A stretch of DNA of 64,000 nucleotides, taken from the NCBI RefSeq assembly GCF_002224265.1, contig NZ_CP012881.1, positions 1,302,001 through 1,366,000 on the forward strand, written 5' to 3'. Position 1 is the first letter of the stretch; each line of letters starts with the position of its first letter. Made by a program: the position numbers and the translations under genes. This DNA comes from Vibrio vulnificus NBRC 15645 = ATCC 27562. Lineage in GTDB: Bacteria > Pseudomonadota > Gammaproteobacteria > Enterobacterales > Vibrionaceae. Below the pieces are notes generated by a model. The model saw nothing but the letters and a program-made list of their open reading frames with translations, did not search any database and was not told where the DNA came from. Below are positions 36,462 to 45,987 of the stretch, one piece after another.

Positions 36462-37229
36462 TTACTTGCCTGCAAAGCTCAGCAACTGATGGCAAAAGCT
36501 CTCTGGTTCAGTGATAAAGGGCGCATGTGACGACTGGGTGAAAATGAACTGCTCACTCGTTGGTAAGGCTTTCTCCAGATCCTGCGCCACCTTGATCGGC
36601 ACCAACCCGTCCAAACGGCCATACAGACGCAACATCGGCATGGTTAAGTGCGGCAGATGGTCACGCAAGTCCACCTCCGCCAGCATTTGCAGCCCAGCTA
36701 AAAGCGATTGAGGGTTGGGTTGCGGGCGCGAAAACACCGCTTGTTTGAGGTTTTTCACATCTTGTCGTGCCGAAGGGCTGCCCATTGCTTGCAGCGCCAT
36801 AAAACGCTCTACCGTGGTGTGAAAGTCTTCACTCAACTGCTCGGTAAAGGCGCTCAGAACTTGTGGCTGAATGCCACGCCAACGCGCTTCTGCGGCGAAC
36901 TTAGGTGAGCTCGCCACCGTCACTAACTTACTGACATAATCGGCGTGATGCAGCGCCATGTGCGTCGCCACCAGCCCACCTAATGACCAGCCAACCCAAA
37001 TGGCTTGTTTCGGTGCATACTCGAGAAGCTGCTGAGCAATCTCTTCTAAACTTGCCGCATGAAGATGGGCGCTGTGGCCATAGCCAGGCAGATCCACCAC
37101 ATGCAAACGAAAGTACGGCTCCAGCCTTTCAACCACCTGCTGCCACACCGCGCCATTCATGCCCCAGCCATGCAGCAACACCAAATCGGGCCCCTGACCT
37201 TGTGTTTGCCAGTGTAAATCTGTGCTCAT
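36462..37229 (-). CDS. bioH: Pimeloyl-ACP methyl ester carboxylesterase BioH
   Basis: A 255-residue alpha/beta hydrolase that removes the methyl group from pimeloyl-ACP methyl ester, the last step of pimelate assembly for biotin. The oxyanion segment is LLHGWGMNG. The nucleophile elbow GWSLG has serine at residue 82. The catalytic aspartate lies in YGRLDGLVP and the histidine in SSHAPF. ATG 37229 (MSTDLHWQTQ) matches the family; the open frame extends 33 bases upstream. Divergent from comF, as is usual in gammaproteobacteria. Confidence 0.95.
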   Translation of the reverse strand: MSTDLHWQTQGQGPDLVLLHGWGMNGAVWQQVVERLEPYFRLHVVDLPGYGHSAHLHAASLEEIAQQLLEYAPKQAIWVGWSLGGLVATHMALHHADYVSKLVTVASSPKFAAEARWRGIQPQVLSAFTEQLSEDFHTTVERFMALQAMGSPSARQDVKNLKQAVFSRPQPNPQSLLAGLQMLAEVDLRDHLPHLTMPMLRLYGRLDGLVPIKVAQDLEKALPTSEQFIFTQSSHAPFITEPESFCHQLLSFAGK

Positions 37230-37317
37230 CTTCCCTCTTACTCCTACTTTTTCCAGCCTCATGCGTCACGTGTGGTCGAGTACGCTAGCGACACGATTCA
37301 TTCGCCCCACTGCCCGT

Positions 37318-38028
37318 ATGTTAACCGATTGGCTTAGTGAAAAAATACTCCGATCTCTTCCTCGCCTCTGTCATCTGTGCGGCTTGCCGATGAATCACGA
37401 CCACCACCCGCTCTGGTGCCGGCACTGCCTAACCCTGTTCGATGCCGAACCGCGTTGCCAACGTTGCGGGCTGCCGACGTTAACGGTTGTCCCCCAATGC
37501 GGCCAATGTCTGAAATCTCCACCCCCTTGGCAAAGGCTTTACTGCCTCACGCCGTATCGCTTCCCGGCCTCACACTACGTCAATCAAATCAAACATCAGC
37601 GCAAGTTCTGGTACTGCGCCAGCTTGGCTCCTTTGCTCATCCAACGCATTGACCACCCCGCGCCACTGCTGCTCTCTGTGCCGATGCATTGGCGTCGGCA
37701 ATGGCAGCGAGGCTTCAATCAAAGCGATGTATTGGCGGCGCAACTGGCCCGTAGATTAAATCGCCCATTCCTTGCTCACGCTTTTACTCGTTTGTTGCAC
37801 ACTCCGCCACAGCAAGGGCTCAATAAACAGCAGCGTCAGCGCAATTTAGCAGGTGCTTTTCGCCTCAATCGCTCAGCGCTGCCCCATGCGATTCCCAAGC
37901 ATGTCGCGATTGTCGATGATGTGGTCACGACGGGCTGTACGGTACGACAATTATGTCAATTACTGCTTGCAGTCGGCGTGGAAAGCATTGATATTTATTG
38001 CCTCTGCCGAACTCCCGAGAAGGATTGA
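37318..38028 (+). CDS. ComF/GntX-family phosphoribosyltransferase-like protein
   Basis: A 236-residue cytoplasmic protein. The N-terminal zinc-finger part has paired cysteines (LCHLCGLP; CRHC; CQRCGLP; CGQCLKSPP). The C-terminal phosphoribosyltransferase fold has SVPMHWRRQWQRGFNQSDVL and the PRPP-type loop VAIVDDVVTTGCT. ComF homologues take part in DNA uptake in naturally competent bacteria, including Vibrio. ATG 37318 was chosen because conservation starts there, but its ribosome-binding site is weak; ATG 37261 is an alternative. Confidence 0.88.
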   Translation: MLTDWLSEKILRSLPRLCHLCGLPMNHDHHPLWCRHCLTLFDAEPRCQRCGLPTLTVVPQCGQCLKSPPPWQRLYCLTPYRFPASHYVNQIKHQRKFWYCASLAPLLIQRIDHPAPLLLSVPMHWRRQWQRGFNQSDVLAAQLARRLNRPFLAHAFTRLLHTPPQQGLNKQQRQRNLAGAFRLNRSALPHAIPKHVAIVDDVVTTGCTVRQLCQLLLAVGVESIDIYCLCRTPEKD

Positions 38029-38128
38029 GTTGGATGTCACTGCCGCTTGACGGTGTGGTGTGCGCTCTAAAGCATGTTTTCTCATCAAAACACTAGATCC
38101 TTTCGTTATCAGGAGTAAAATGGCGTCA

Positions 38129-38153
38129 ATAACCTACAAATTTACTCGGGTAT
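38129..38153 (+). promoter_or_regulatory. IscR type 1-like site upstream of nfuA
   Basis: A 25-bp imperfect palindrome that begins ATAACCTAC and ends CTCGGGTAT. It fits most positions of the IscR type 1 motif (ATA-S-YY-GACTR-N3-YAGTC-RRS-TAT). It lies 5 bases before the GTG start of nfuA and just downstream of a TAAAAT box (38116-38121) that could be the -10. IscR bound here would repress the Fe-S carrier gene when clusters are plentiful. Confidence 0.6.
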
Positions 38154-38158
38154 TCGTC

Positions 38159-38743
38159 GTGTCAAATATTACTATCACTGAAGCAGCACAAACTCATTTT
38201 GCCAATCTATTGGGCCAGCAGCCTGATGGAACCAACATTCGTGTTTTCGTCGTCAACCCAGGCACACAAAACGCAGAATGTGGCGTCTCTTACTGCCCAC
38301 CTGAAGCGGTAGAAGCTACCGATACCGAAATCCCATACCAAAGCTTTTCTGCCTACGTTGATGAGCTCAGCTTGCCGTTTTTAGAAGATGCGGAAATTGA
38401 CTACGTGACCGACAAAATGGGCTCACAGTTAACGCTGAAAGCACCCAACGCCAAAATGCGTAAAGTCGCGGACGACGCGCCACTGCTTGAGCGCGTTGAA
38501 TACGCGATTCAAACTCAAGTAAACCCACAACTTGCTGGTCACGGCGGCCACGTAAAACTGATGGAAATCACTGACGCAGGCGTGGCGATTGTTGCCTTTG
38601 GTGGCGGCTGTAACGGTTGTTCAATGGTCGACGTGACGCTAAAAGAAGGCATCGAGAAAGAGTTACTACAACAATTCTCAGGTGAGCTAACAGCGGTTCG
38701 CGATGCCACAGAGCACGATCGCGGCGATCACTCATACTACTAA
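38159..38743 (+). CDS. nfuA: Fe-S biogenesis protein NfuA
   Basis: A 194-residue Fe-S cluster carrier. An N-terminal degenerate A-type domain ([20 protein letters not shown]) precedes a C-terminal Nfu domain with the cluster-binding CxxC at C151 and C154 ([10 protein letters not shown]). GTG 38159 gives the family start [11 protein letters not shown]. An upstream ATG at 38120 has a good-looking AGGAG, but its 13 extra codons are not conserved and overlap the IscR-like site. It is followed by its own terminator. Confidence 0.94.
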   Translation: MSNITITEAAQTHFANLLGQQPDGTNIRVFVVNPGTQNAECGVSYCPPEAVEATDTEIPYQSFSAYVDELSLPFLEDAEIDYVTDKMGSQLTLKAPNAKMRKVADDAPLLERVEYAIQTQVNPQLAGHGGHVKLMEITDAGVAIVAFGGGCNGCSMVDVTLKEGIEKELLQQFSGELTAVRDATEHDRGDHSYY

Positions 38744-38780
38744 GTTATTCTCATTTTGGTTATAACTGAGACGAAATTTA

Positions 38781-38813
38781 AAGGTTGGCACACTTGGGCC
38801 AACCTTTTCTTTT
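38781..38813 (+). terminator. Terminator of nfuA
   Basis: AAGGTTGGC (38781-38789) pairs with GCCAACCTT (38798-38806), followed by TTCTTTT. Confidence 0.92.
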
Positions 38814-38858
38814 AGTATATATTCCAGTCATCAATGTTTTGCAGGAGGAATCAACGTC

Positions 38859-39413
38859 ATGAGCAGAAGGAAAGAACCCGATATTCTCAATCGTAATGTC
38901 GTTGCCCAATCACGACTCTTTTCTATCGAAAGCCTTGAACTGCGTTTCTCCAACGGCGAAGAGCGAATTTACGAACGCCTCAAACCGAGCGGTAAAAATG
39001 CTGTAATGATGGTTCCCGTTACTGAGCAAGGTGACCTATTATTAGTGAGAGAGTATGCTGCAGGTACAGAGCGCTATGAGCTTGGCTTCCCTAAAGGGCT
39101 TATTGATCAGGGGGAAAGCGCCGAACAAGCAGCGGATCGGGAATTGAAAGAAGAAATCGGCTTTGGCGCGAAACAATTAACGCCATTGAAGCAAGTGGTG
39201 CTGGCTCCTTCCTATTTCTCAAGCAAAATGACGCTGTTTTTGGCACAAGATCTGTACCCAGAAACATTGGAAGGCGATGAGCCAGAGCCACTTGAAGTGG
39301 TTCGTTGGCCACTCGCGCAGGCAGAAGAACTTCTTCATCACTTAGATTTTTGTGAATCCCGCAGTATCACAGCGCTACTATTGGCACTGAGAGCACTTCG
39401 ACCGGCCAAGTAG
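38859..39413 (+). CDS. nudE: ADP compounds hydrolase NudE
   Basis: A 184-residue Nudix hydrolase acting in the family on ADP-ribose, Ap3A and NADH-type substrates. The Nudix box GLIDQGESAEQAADRELKEE with IGF completes the GX5EX7REUXEEXGU pattern. AGGAGGAATC precedes the ATG. cysQ follows after 14 bases, making a two-gene unit that removes adenosine nucleotide by-products. Confidence 0.94.
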   Translation: MSRRKEPDILNRNVVAQSRLFSIESLELRFSNGEERIYERLKPSGKNAVMMVPVTEQGDLLLVREYAAGTERYELGFPKGLIDQGESAEQAADRELKEEIGFGAKQLTPLKQVVLAPSYFSSKMTLFLAQDLYPETLEGDEPEPLEVVRWPLAQAEELLHHLDFCESRSITALLLALRALRPAK

Positions 39414-39427
39414 TAAGGAAGAGAGCT

Positions 39428-40255
39428 ATGCCTACCTCACAGAATTTATCGGCACTGTTGCCGCAAGTTATCGATATTGCTCGCACCGCGGGGCAATTGA
39501 TTCTGGATATCTACCAAAGTAAGCAGTACCAAGAATACACCAAAAGCGATGAGACGCCGGTCACCAGCGCCGATCTCGCCGCGCATAAACTGATCACCCA
39601 ACGACTGAGTGAGTTAACCCCAGACATTCCAGTGCTGTCTGAAGAAGCAGCGGATATCAGCTTGGAAAAACGCGCGCAATGGAACCGTTACTGGCTGGTG
39701 GACCCTCTTGACGGGACGCAGGAATTTATCGCCCGCAGTGGCGATTTTGCCACCATCATCGCCTTAGTGGAGAACAACAAGCCGGTAATGGGCGTAGTGT
39801 ATGGTCCGGTTTCAGGCGTAACTTACTATGCGTATCAAGGCAAAGGCGCATGGAAGATCCCCGAGATGAACGAAAGCTTGAAAATTCAAACCCACAAACA
39901 TGAACTGCCCGGACAAAACATTGCGATTGCCATCAGCCGCCGTCAGGACATCAATCGCATCACCAACCGTATGAGCAGCAGTTGGAATTACGATTTGGTG
40001 CCGTTAGGCTCAGCGGCATTGAAAGCGTGCTTGGTCGCAGAAGGAGCCGTGGATTGCTATTTGCGCCTTGGTCCGACTGGGGAGTGGGACACCGCGGCGA
40101 CACAATGTATCGTGGAAGAAGCCGGTGGACGCATCCTCAGCACCTACTTGGAACCGCTTTCTTATAACGAACGAGACACCTTGGAAAATCCGAACTTCAT
40201 CGTATTAGGCGATGCCGACTTACCGTGGAACGACATTTTGCAGGTCAAAGGCTAG
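39428..40255 (+). CDS. cysQ: 3'(2'),5'-bisphosphate nucleotidase CysQ
   Basis: A 275-residue Mg-dependent phosphatase of the inositol monophosphatase fold that converts PAP to AMP during sulfate assimilation. Metal-binding motifs are LSEEAAD, WLVDPLDGTQEF and GEWDTAATQCIVEEAGG. The ribosome-binding site AAGGAAGAG lies 7-12 bases upstream. It is co-transcribed with nudE and ended by a shared terminator facing the eps operon. Confidence 0.95.
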   Translation: MPTSQNLSALLPQVIDIARTAGQLILDIYQSKQYQEYTKSDETPVTSADLAAHKLITQRLSELTPDIPVLSEEAADISLEKRAQWNRYWLVDPLDGTQEFIARSGDFATIIALVENNKPVMGVVYGPVSGVTYYAYQGKGAWKIPEMNESLKIQTHKHELPGQNIAIAISRRQDINRITNRMSSSWNYDLVPLGSAALKACLVAEGAVDCYLRLGPTGEWDTAATQCIVEEAGGRILSTYLEPLSYNERDTLENPNFIVLGDADLPWNDILQVKG

Positions 40256-40302
40256 GGTCTGATGACCCAGTCGCTGCCGACAAAAAGTGCCGATTGAAAA
40301 GT

Positions 40303-40327
40303 AAAAAGCGAGCTCTGCTCGCTTTTT
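40303..40327. terminator. Bidirectional terminator between cysQ and epsN
   Basis: AAAAAGCGAGC (40303-40313) pairs with GCTCGCTTTTT (40317-40327) around a TCT loop, with A and T tracts on the two sides. Confidence 0.93.
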
Positions 40328-40371
40328 TGTGTCATGAATCTTTCTTTGCGTTCAACGCCAAGGCAAGCTCG

Positions 40372-41133
40372 CTAAAAACGCCCTTGGTAGTCAAACTCAT
40401 ATTGCCCCTGACCATTCGGGTTCCCTAGCCAGCTCAGCTGTGATTTCATCGCCGCGGGGAATTCTGCACCTGGTTTAAACCAAGCCGAGGTCGTGTATTG
40501 AAGATTTGGCGTCACTTGAGCACTGAATTGCGCGCTGACTTGGGCGCTTTGCTGCTCGCCCTTCACCGACAATTGGCTGTTTTCACACGTGAAATCGGAA
40601 ATCACCGGCCCCAAATCCAATGCGCCAATCGGGGTGCCGACTTTACTGGCACTCCACACTAACGTGCCCGTGCCGCTGACGCACCAAGGTGCTTGGTAAA
40701 CCGCGTGACGCACATTCACTTCCAATTGCCCTTCCACTTGCAGAGGCAAAGGCATGGGCAAACGTGAGGCCACTTTTTCCGCGGGTAACGAAGCGACAAG
40801 ATTTTCCACATACGCCCCTTGGCCAAGACCATAGCCGACCAAACCTTTACCACGCAGATTCAAATCGCTCCCGCGACCAAAGCGCAATGCGTATTGCACG
40901 TTACCGGTGAACAATTTACTGGTTTGAAAATCCCAATGCACCTCGCCAAAGCTCTGACCTTGCCAACGAATGGTGCTTGCGCTGCCCTGCCACACCGACC
41001 CAGAGGTGCCCTCAATCGTCAGGCCACGCACTGGCGGCAAGTAATTGAGCACAAAGCTAACTGGAATGCTCGACAGCAAACTGATGCTAAAAAAGAGAAC
41101 AAAAATCAGGCTGTAAATAATCGCGCGCTTCAC
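40372..41133 (-). CDS. epsN: Type II secretion protein EpsN (GspN)
   Basis: A 253-residue protein with one N-terminal membrane helix (IIYSLIFVLFFSISLLSSI) and a large periplasmic domain (LPPVRGLTIEGTSGSVWQG is the family signature). Last gene of the eps operon; GspN is dispensable in several species. The start is GTG 41133, 1 base after the epsM stop. Confidence 0.93.
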   Translation of the reverse strand: MKRAIIYSLIFVLFFSISLLSSIPVSFVLNYLPPVRGLTIEGTSGSVWQGSASTIRWQGQSFGEVHWDFQTSKLFTGNVQYALRFGRGSDLNLRGKGLVGYGLGQGAYVENLVASLPAEKVASRLPMPLPLQVEGQLEVNVRHAVYQAPWCVSGTGTLVWSASKVGTPIGALDLGPVISDFTCENSQLSVKGEQQSAQVSAQFSAQVTPNLQYTTSAWFKPGAEFPAAMKSQLSWLGNPNGQGQYEFDYQGRF

Positions 41134-41134
41134 C

Positions 41135-41626
41135 CTAGCCTCGCTTAAACTGTAATCGGTTAACTTCCACTAGACCGGACTCTTTACCACGGTCGATGTC
41201 CATGAATTCCACTTCAATGCCTTGCTTCTCTTTCAAAAAAGCCAACCAGTCCACTAAACGGTTAAATGGCATCGGAGCGACCCACACTTGCAACATCTCA
41301 TTGCGGGGCTGAACGCGTTGTAGCTCCACCTTAAATTGACGCGCGGACGAAGCAATGACTTGGTTAAGTGGCTGATCGGAAAACGACACGCCGCCACTGG
41401 CACGTAAACCGGTGAGCTCATCGGCTTTCTCACTCACCCAACTGAGTAGCTGTTTCTCACTTTGGATGCGTAACTGAGCTTGTTCAGCGCGCGCATTGAT
41501 GGGCTGCAAAACACCCCAGTAAATCAGCCCGATAAGACCGAATACACCACACACCACGACTAAACGTTGCTCACGCTGGCTAATGCTGCTCCACCAAGCT
41601 TGGAACATATTGAGTAAATTTGTCAT
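41135..41626 (-). CDS. epsM: Type II secretion protein EpsM (GspM)
   Basis: A 163-residue bitopic inner-membrane protein. A short cytoplasmic end (FQAWWSSISQREQRLV) precedes the membrane helix VVCGVFGLIGLIYWGVL and a periplasmic ferredoxin-like domain. It pairs with EpsL to connect EpsE to the envelope platform. GAGGAGCAG precedes the ATG, 7 bases after the epsL stop. Confidence 0.94.
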   Translation of the reverse strand: MTNLLNMFQAWWSSISQREQRLVVVCGVFGLIGLIYWGVLQPINARAEQAQLRIQSEKQLLSWVSEKADELTGLRASGGVSFSDQPLNQVIASSARQFKVELQRVQPRNEMLQVWVAPMPFNRLVDWLAFLKEKQGIEVEFMDIDRGKESGLVEVNRLQFKRG

Positions 41627-41633
41627 CTGCTCC

Positions 41634-42833
41634 TCACTTACGTTTTAACACAAAGCTGCCAATCACAGCGTCGCCAGTGCGGTTAAGCTGCCCTTGTTCC
41701 ACTTGGAACTGCTCGCTCAACTTCACGCGTGCCTGCTCAAAAATTTGGAAATCGTTACTTTTCGCCTGAATGCGGACTTCACCTCGATTACCATCGTATT
41801 TGATGCTCAGCACTTCAAAGTTTTTCACTTGGCCAATGGTACCCGGCAATTGTGCCATCCACTGCAGCATCGAATCACCCGCGCCACCTCCAGACAAACG
41901 GCGAATTTCGTCTTCCATTTGGCGTTTGAGGTAACTCACGGTTGGGATCTTGTTTCGGCCCGGCATCACTTGACGGAAAATGCGCTCGCTCTCTTCTCGA
42001 TACGCTTGCGCTTGCGACTCATAGCGCTGAATTGTGAGCACTTGTTGCGCGACCAACGCGGCAATCAATAAGCTGCCACTGATCGCGACCTTCTGCCACA
42101 CTTTCCAGTGCTTAAAGAACGAGCTTTTCGGCTTAAATTCACCGGTTAACAGCGAGAATTTACCATCGGCAACGCCTTGGCTGAGTAACGCCATGGTCAT
42201 TTCCACTGGGCGACTTAGCCAATGAGCCTGACCTTGCTGCTCAGGCAACGAGCTAAAACAGGCCACAGAAAGGGGTTGCTCGCCGGCAAGGGCATTCAAA
42301 TAGACGGGCATCCAGCTGTCGTCTACCGCACTGCCTTGGCACGCAGAATGACGGAACAACCACTGCTCCCCCAATTGCGCGGCGCTGATGCCTTCGTCGT
42401 CGAGTGGCAGCGCCAATGAGTCTGGCAGCACGCGTTTGACATCTAAACCTTGAGCGCGAAATGCATCAAGCATATGTTGCAACCAACGGCGATCCACACC
42501 ACACACTTGCGCTTTACCATTCTCTTTGGCCAACACAGAGAAATGCAAATCGTCCACATCTTGGGCGATTTCATCTTCCAGCAAGTAAGGCAGCATCGAC
42601 TCAAACTGACGTGAGGCACCCGGTGGGATCTCCACTTCGGTTAACACCACATCGCTGGCCGCGACCAGCACCACAATCGGCCTCTGATCGGCATAATTTT
42701 TGAGATCGTCCAGTTGTTGCCAATCCGACAACTCCCCACTGGCGATCACTTCTTGTTGGCTTGATGACCAAACCAACCAAGGAATGGGGCTATATTGTTC
42801 GCTACTCAGCCGAACGGTCAGAAACTCGCTCAC
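41634..42833 (-). CDS. epsL: Type II secretion protein EpsL (GspL)
   Basis: A 399-residue inner-membrane protein. The large cytoplasmic actin-like domain (residues 1-240) binds the EpsE ATPase; one membrane helix follows near 255 ([18 protein letters not shown]), then a periplasmic domain contacting EpsM. The start is GTG 42833 ([13 protein letters not shown]) with GGAGG upstream. The first 32 bases overlap the end of epsK, consistent with coupled translation; the longer frame to 42860 lacks conservation. Confidence 0.94.
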   Translation of the reverse strand: MSEFLTVRLSSEQYSPIPWLVWSSSQQEVIASGELSDWQQLDDLKNYADQRPIVVLVAASDVVLTEVEIPPGASRQFESMLPYLLEDEIAQDVDDLHFSVLAKENGKAQVCGVDRRWLQHMLDAFRAQGLDVKRVLPDSLALPLDDEGISAAQLGEQWLFRHSACQGSAVDDSWMPVYLNALAGEQPLSVACFSSLPEQQGQAHWLSRPVEMTMALLSQGVADGKFSLLTGEFKPKSSFFKHWKVWQKVAISGSLLIAALVAQQVLTIQRYESQAQAYREESERIFRQVMPGRNKIPTVSYLKRQMEDEIRRLSGGGAGDSMLQWMAQLPGTIGQVKNFEVLSIKYDGNRGEVRIQAKSNDFQIFEQARVKLSEQFQVEQGQLNRTGDAVIGSFVLKRK

Positions 42834-43824
42834 TGATTCCTCCAAAACGGCGACGCACAACGGTCACGGTTTCTCTGTTTTTACTGTACATAAGGCTGCG
42901 AATTCTCACCCTAGAGTCCTCGACTAACACCTGTGCATCCAATTCAAAGTATCGGCTATCAACGCCAAGATACGCTTTTGCTTGTTTTTTGATTTCTTCG
43001 CTGATGCCCGCCATTTCGGATTCTGAAAGAAAAGCATCAATGCTCACCCAGCCATCAAAGGGGCGTTTTTCTATCAGTTGCTTGGCATCAGATTCACTCA
43101 ACGCAGGTGAAAACAGCGCCACCAGCAAAGCGGCTTGCTCAGCGCTGATGGTATTGACGTTCAAGCGCCACTCATCGGTCGGTAAAGCACAGACCAAAGG
43201 CTGCAGCGTTGCCATCATTTCACCCGACACTTGGTAAACCGCGCGCAGTTCACTGCTGTCGGCAATGTACCCATTCGCCGCCAAATAGGCGGGTTTCATC
43301 CCTTCATAAGTCGAGTCTTCGACCCCAGAAGCAGAGCGCACCGCATCATTGGGATCGACAAACTCCCACATGGAGTCAGCAATCACTTCGGATTCATAAC
43401 TCTCTACGCCTGACTCTTCGAGCAAAGCACGAAAGACTTTCACCAAATAAGGACGCTCTACCGCTGCGTCTTGCATCACCACGGGAGAGAGGGCATTGAG
43501 ATTAAAGCACGCTTGCTTATCAAAAATACGTCCTTTCGCTTGACCATAGTCCAAGGGATAGGTTTTCTCTTCCAATGCCCAAGGCTGGTTTAAGTTAATG
43601 GTGTCACTGTCTTTGTAACTTTGCTCAATACCCACCTTCGCCAACGCTTCCACACCAATCGCATACCAGTAAGCTTGCTGATAGCTGATCTGGTTGGTAC
43701 CGCGCTTAAACTGTGCAAACAAACGCTCAGACATACTGCCGGCGATGGTCGCCATAATGGCCAGCAACAGCAAAATGATGATCAGTGCCACTCCAGATTG
43801 GCGCGAGCGGTTCGATTTAGCCAT
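42802..43824 (-). CDS. epsK: Type II secretion minor pseudopilin EpsK (GspK)
   Basis: A 340-residue large minor pseudopilin that caps the tip complex with EpsI and EpsJ. The prepilin region is [18 protein letters not shown], with cleavage after the glycine and, as typical for GspK, no glutamate at +5. The large globular domain contains the NLNAL and NVNTI motifs. ATG 43824 with GGAG upstream was preferred over the frame start at 43842. Confidence 0.94.
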   Translation of the reverse strand: MAKSNRSRQSGVALIIILLLLAIMATIAGSMSERLFAQFKRGTNQISYQQAYWYAIGVEALAKVGIEQSYKDSDTINLNQPWALEEKTYPLDYGQAKGRIFDKQACFNLNALSPVVMQDAAVERPYLVKVFRALLEESGVESYESEVIADSMWEFVDPNDAVRSASGVEDSTYEGMKPAYLAANGYIADSSELRAVYQVSGEMMATLQPLVCALPTDEWRLNVNTISAEQAALLVALFSPALSESDAKQLIEKRPFDGWVSIDAFLSESEMAGISEEIKKQAKAYLGVDSRYFELDAQVLVEDSRVRIRSLMYSKNRETVTVVRRRFGGISERVSDRSAE

Positions 43825-44518
43825 TGTTGCCTGCTCCACCACTATTGTTTTGCCCGGAGTCTTCGCTACCTGACGCTTGTTTTTGCAAGTTTCCCTCTGG
43901 AGTGAGGTAGGTTCGCGCGATCTTTCCGTAATCTTTCAACGTCAGCTCTACCGAGATCGCCGCAGGTAAGGTTAACTCGTTGCTCCACTCATTGCTCCAC
44001 TGTTTGCCGTCATAAAAACGCACATTGAGCTCTTCCACGTCACTGAGTAACGGAGTCACGACCCCTTCTTGCCCTGCAAGGGTATCTGGGTAACGCCACC
44101 ATACTCGCTCTAAGCGCTCATCTTTGATGCGATAACCCACTTTAGTGACCTCCCCGCGAGGGAATTGCTGCTGCGGATTGTGCCAACCTAAACGCGCGAA
44201 CATGATGCCTTTGCTGTCTGAATCTAAGAGGTAATCCGCCCAATGCAGCAGTTTTTTGCTCGGCTCTTCACCGTTGGTGCGGGTTTGACGCAGCGCTATC
44301 TGGCGAAAATCGCTGTCCATCATCACCAAGGCTCGTTGCAGTTCATTCAATCGTCCGGTGCGCTCTTGTGATAACTCATTGCTGCGTTGCACCTGATTGA
44401 CCACCTGATAAGCGGCCACACTTAAGGTGGCAAAAATGGCAATCGACACCAACACTTCGATGAGGGTAAAGCCACGTTGGCGCGTGCTTTTCTTTCGCCA
44501 CGTTTTACTTCGCCACAT
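43817..44518 (-). CDS. epsJ: Type II secretion minor pseudopilin EpsJ (GspJ)
   Basis: A 233-residue pseudopilin with prepilin motif [20 protein letters not shown], cleaved after glycine by the prepilin peptidase. Globular domain to about 215, then a low-complexity tail ([18 protein letters not shown]). It overlaps epsK by 8 bases and epsI by 14 bases. Confidence 0.94.
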   Translation of the reverse strand: MWRSKTWRKKSTRQRGFTLIEVLVSIAIFATLSVAAYQVVNQVQRSNELSQERTGRLNELQRALVMMDSDFRQIALRQTRTNGEEPSKKLLHWADYLLDSDSKGIMFARLGWHNPQQQFPRGEVTKVGYRIKDERLERVWWRYPDTLAGQEGVVTPLLSDVEELNVRFYDGKQWSNEWSNELTLPAAISVELTLKDYGKIARTYLTPEGNLQKQASGSEDSGQNNSGGAGNNG

Positions 44519-44867
44519 AGCTTCTCACCGTAATCATTGGGCTGGCCTGCTTTTCTGCTGCCACGCTCACATCAAACGCTTTCAGCAGCGGTTGAGTCGT
44601 GGCTACAGGAGTCACTTTCCAATACCAAGTTTGCCCCGCTAACTCTTCTTCACCGTTGCTGGCTTTTAGATTTTTGGGGTTGAGCATGACCATCGCCATT
44701 TGATTGTCTGCCACCATGGCAGCAAACATCTTCTGCTCCAAATAACCGACGGTGTTGATGTGCTGGCTAACGGCACGGATCACGCTCATCGCCGCAGTGG
44801 CAAATATCGCCAACGCCACCAGCACCTCAAGCAAGGTCATGCCTGCGTATTTGCGTCGTTTAACCAT
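44505..44867 (-). CDS. epsI: Type II secretion minor pseudopilin EpsI (GspI)
   Basis: A 120-residue pseudopilin. Prepilin motif KRRKYAGMTLLEVLVALAIF with cleavage after glycine; the following residue is methionine, as in other GspI proteins. ATG 44867 was chosen because it gives the usual short leader; the frame stays open to 44939 inside epsH. It overlaps the epsH end by 8 bases. Confidence 0.93.
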   Translation of the reverse strand: MVKRRKYAGMTLLEVLVALAIFATAAMSVIRAVSQHINTVGYLEQKMFAAMVADNQMAMVMLNPKNLKASNGEEELAGQTWYWKVTPVATTQPLLKAFDVSVAAEKQASPMITVRSYVAK

Positions 44868-45462
44868 CGTCTTGCTCTTCTTCACCGGGAGCCAGCAGAA
44901 TAATCTGCCCTGTGTCTTTGGCTCGTACTCGCCAACCATTTTCGGTCGCGTCCTGATCGTCGGGATAAAAAGACAATGAAAACGGCGTCAATTCTCCGCT
45001 GGATAAAATGAAAATCTGCGGCGGTCGCTGTTTTTTCTCTTTTTCTTCTTCGGCAAACATCTCTTCATCAAACAGAGAGCCCGGCTTGAACAGGCGATCG
45101 TCTTGCTGCCATGCCCCTCCCCCTAAGGTCAGTTGCATCGCTACTTCATCTTCAAGCTCGGTAGTGGCTGGAATTTTATTCAACTCCAACGTCTGCCAAC
45201 CATCAGCTTCCAATTTGAGTAAGGTGTAGCGCGATTTTTCTTCCTCTACCCGAACACCAAAATCTTTACCACTGAGTACCGCTTCTTCGTTGAGTAGCTG
45301 TAATCGTTGGTAAAAACTCTGCGCGTATTTCTTGCCCCGCTCGTCGCTGCGAGTGGGAAGGGTGGCGATAACCGCCACCGCAGTCAGAGACAACAACACC
45401 AGCACCAACAGAATTTCGATCAGTGTAAAACCCGCTAAGCGGGATGAAAAACGTGGTTTCAA
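44860..45462 (-). CDS. epsH: Type II secretion minor pseudopilin EpsH (GspH)
   Basis: A pseudopilin of about 200 residues with prepilin motif SRLAGFTLIEILLVLVLLS and the GspH globular domain (QSFYQRLQLLNEEAVLSGKD). The best start is TTG 45462, which has AGAGG 7-8 bases upstream and gives a leader of normal length. The frame is open to 45564, but that would overlap epsG by over 70 bases and give an abnormally long basic leader. Confidence 0.85.
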   Translation of the reverse strand: MKPRFSSRLAGFTLIEILLVLVLLSLTAVAVIATLPTRSDERGKKYAQSFYQRLQLLNEEAVLSGKDFGVRVEEEKSRYTLLKLEADGWQTLELNKIPATTELEDEVAMQLTLGGGAWQQDDRLFKPGSLFDEEMFAEEEKEKKQRPPQIFILSSGELTPFSLSFYPDDQDATENGWRVRAKDTGQIILLAPGEEEQDDG

Positions 45463-45490
45463 GTGGTTGCCTCTTCGACTCGACGTCCCA

Positions 45491-45934
45491 TTATTGGAAG
45501 TCTTGCATATTCCAGTTGCCAATATCTGCCGCCGCGCCTTCGCCGCCTTCTTGACCATCTGCACCTAAGGTGAAGATATCAATCGTGCCTTTGTCGCCAG
45601 GGCTCATGTATTGGTATTCGTTGCCCCAAGGGTCTTTTGGCAAACGCTTGATGTAACCACCATCGCGGTAGTTGCGTGGCTCTGGGCTACTTGGTTTAGT
45701 CACCAACGCTTCCAAACCTTGATCGGTAGTTGGATACACGCTGTTGTCTAACTTGTACATGTCCAGCGCATTTTCCAACGCGACGATGTCGGTAATGGCT
45801 TTTTGCTGGTCAGCCTTTTCTTTGTTACCTAGCAGGTTAGGGACAACGAAACTGGCCAAAATGCCCAGAATCACCACCACAACCATGACTTCAAGCAGGG
45901 TGAAACCCGCCTGTTTTTTTGCTTTATTTTGCAT
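45491..45934 (-). CDS. epsG: Type II secretion major pseudopilin EpsG (GspG)
   Basis: A 147-residue major pseudopilin. Leader MQNKAKKQAG is followed by FTLLEVMVVVVILGI; cleavage after G10 and glutamate at +5 match the family. The C-terminal region (KDPWGNEYQYMSPGDKGTID, then FTLGADGQEGGEG) contains the calcium-binding loop. ATG 45934 with TGGAG upstream; the frame opens 13 codons earlier without conservation. Confidence 0.95.
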   Translation of the reverse strand: MQNKAKKQAGFTLLEVMVVVVILGILASFVVPNLLGNKEKADQQKAITDIVALENALDMYKLDNSVYPTTDQGLEALVTKPSSPEPRNYRDGGYIKRLPKDPWGNEYQYMSPGDKGTIDIFTLGADGQEGGEGAAADIGNWNMQDFQ

Positions 45935-45987
45935 TGTTTTCTCCAGAATAATGAGGCCGAATGACCAAGCCACTCAGCACCCCAAAA

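Noticed and set aside
38120..38158. ATG start for nfuA with AGGAG upstream
   Set aside because: The extra 13 residues are not conserved, overlap an IscR-like site, and the A-rich stretch fits a -10 box better.
45463..45564. Longer epsH starting at 45564
   Set aside because: It would overlap epsG by over 70 bases and give a leader far longer than in other pseudopilins; TTG 45462 has a good ribosome-binding site.
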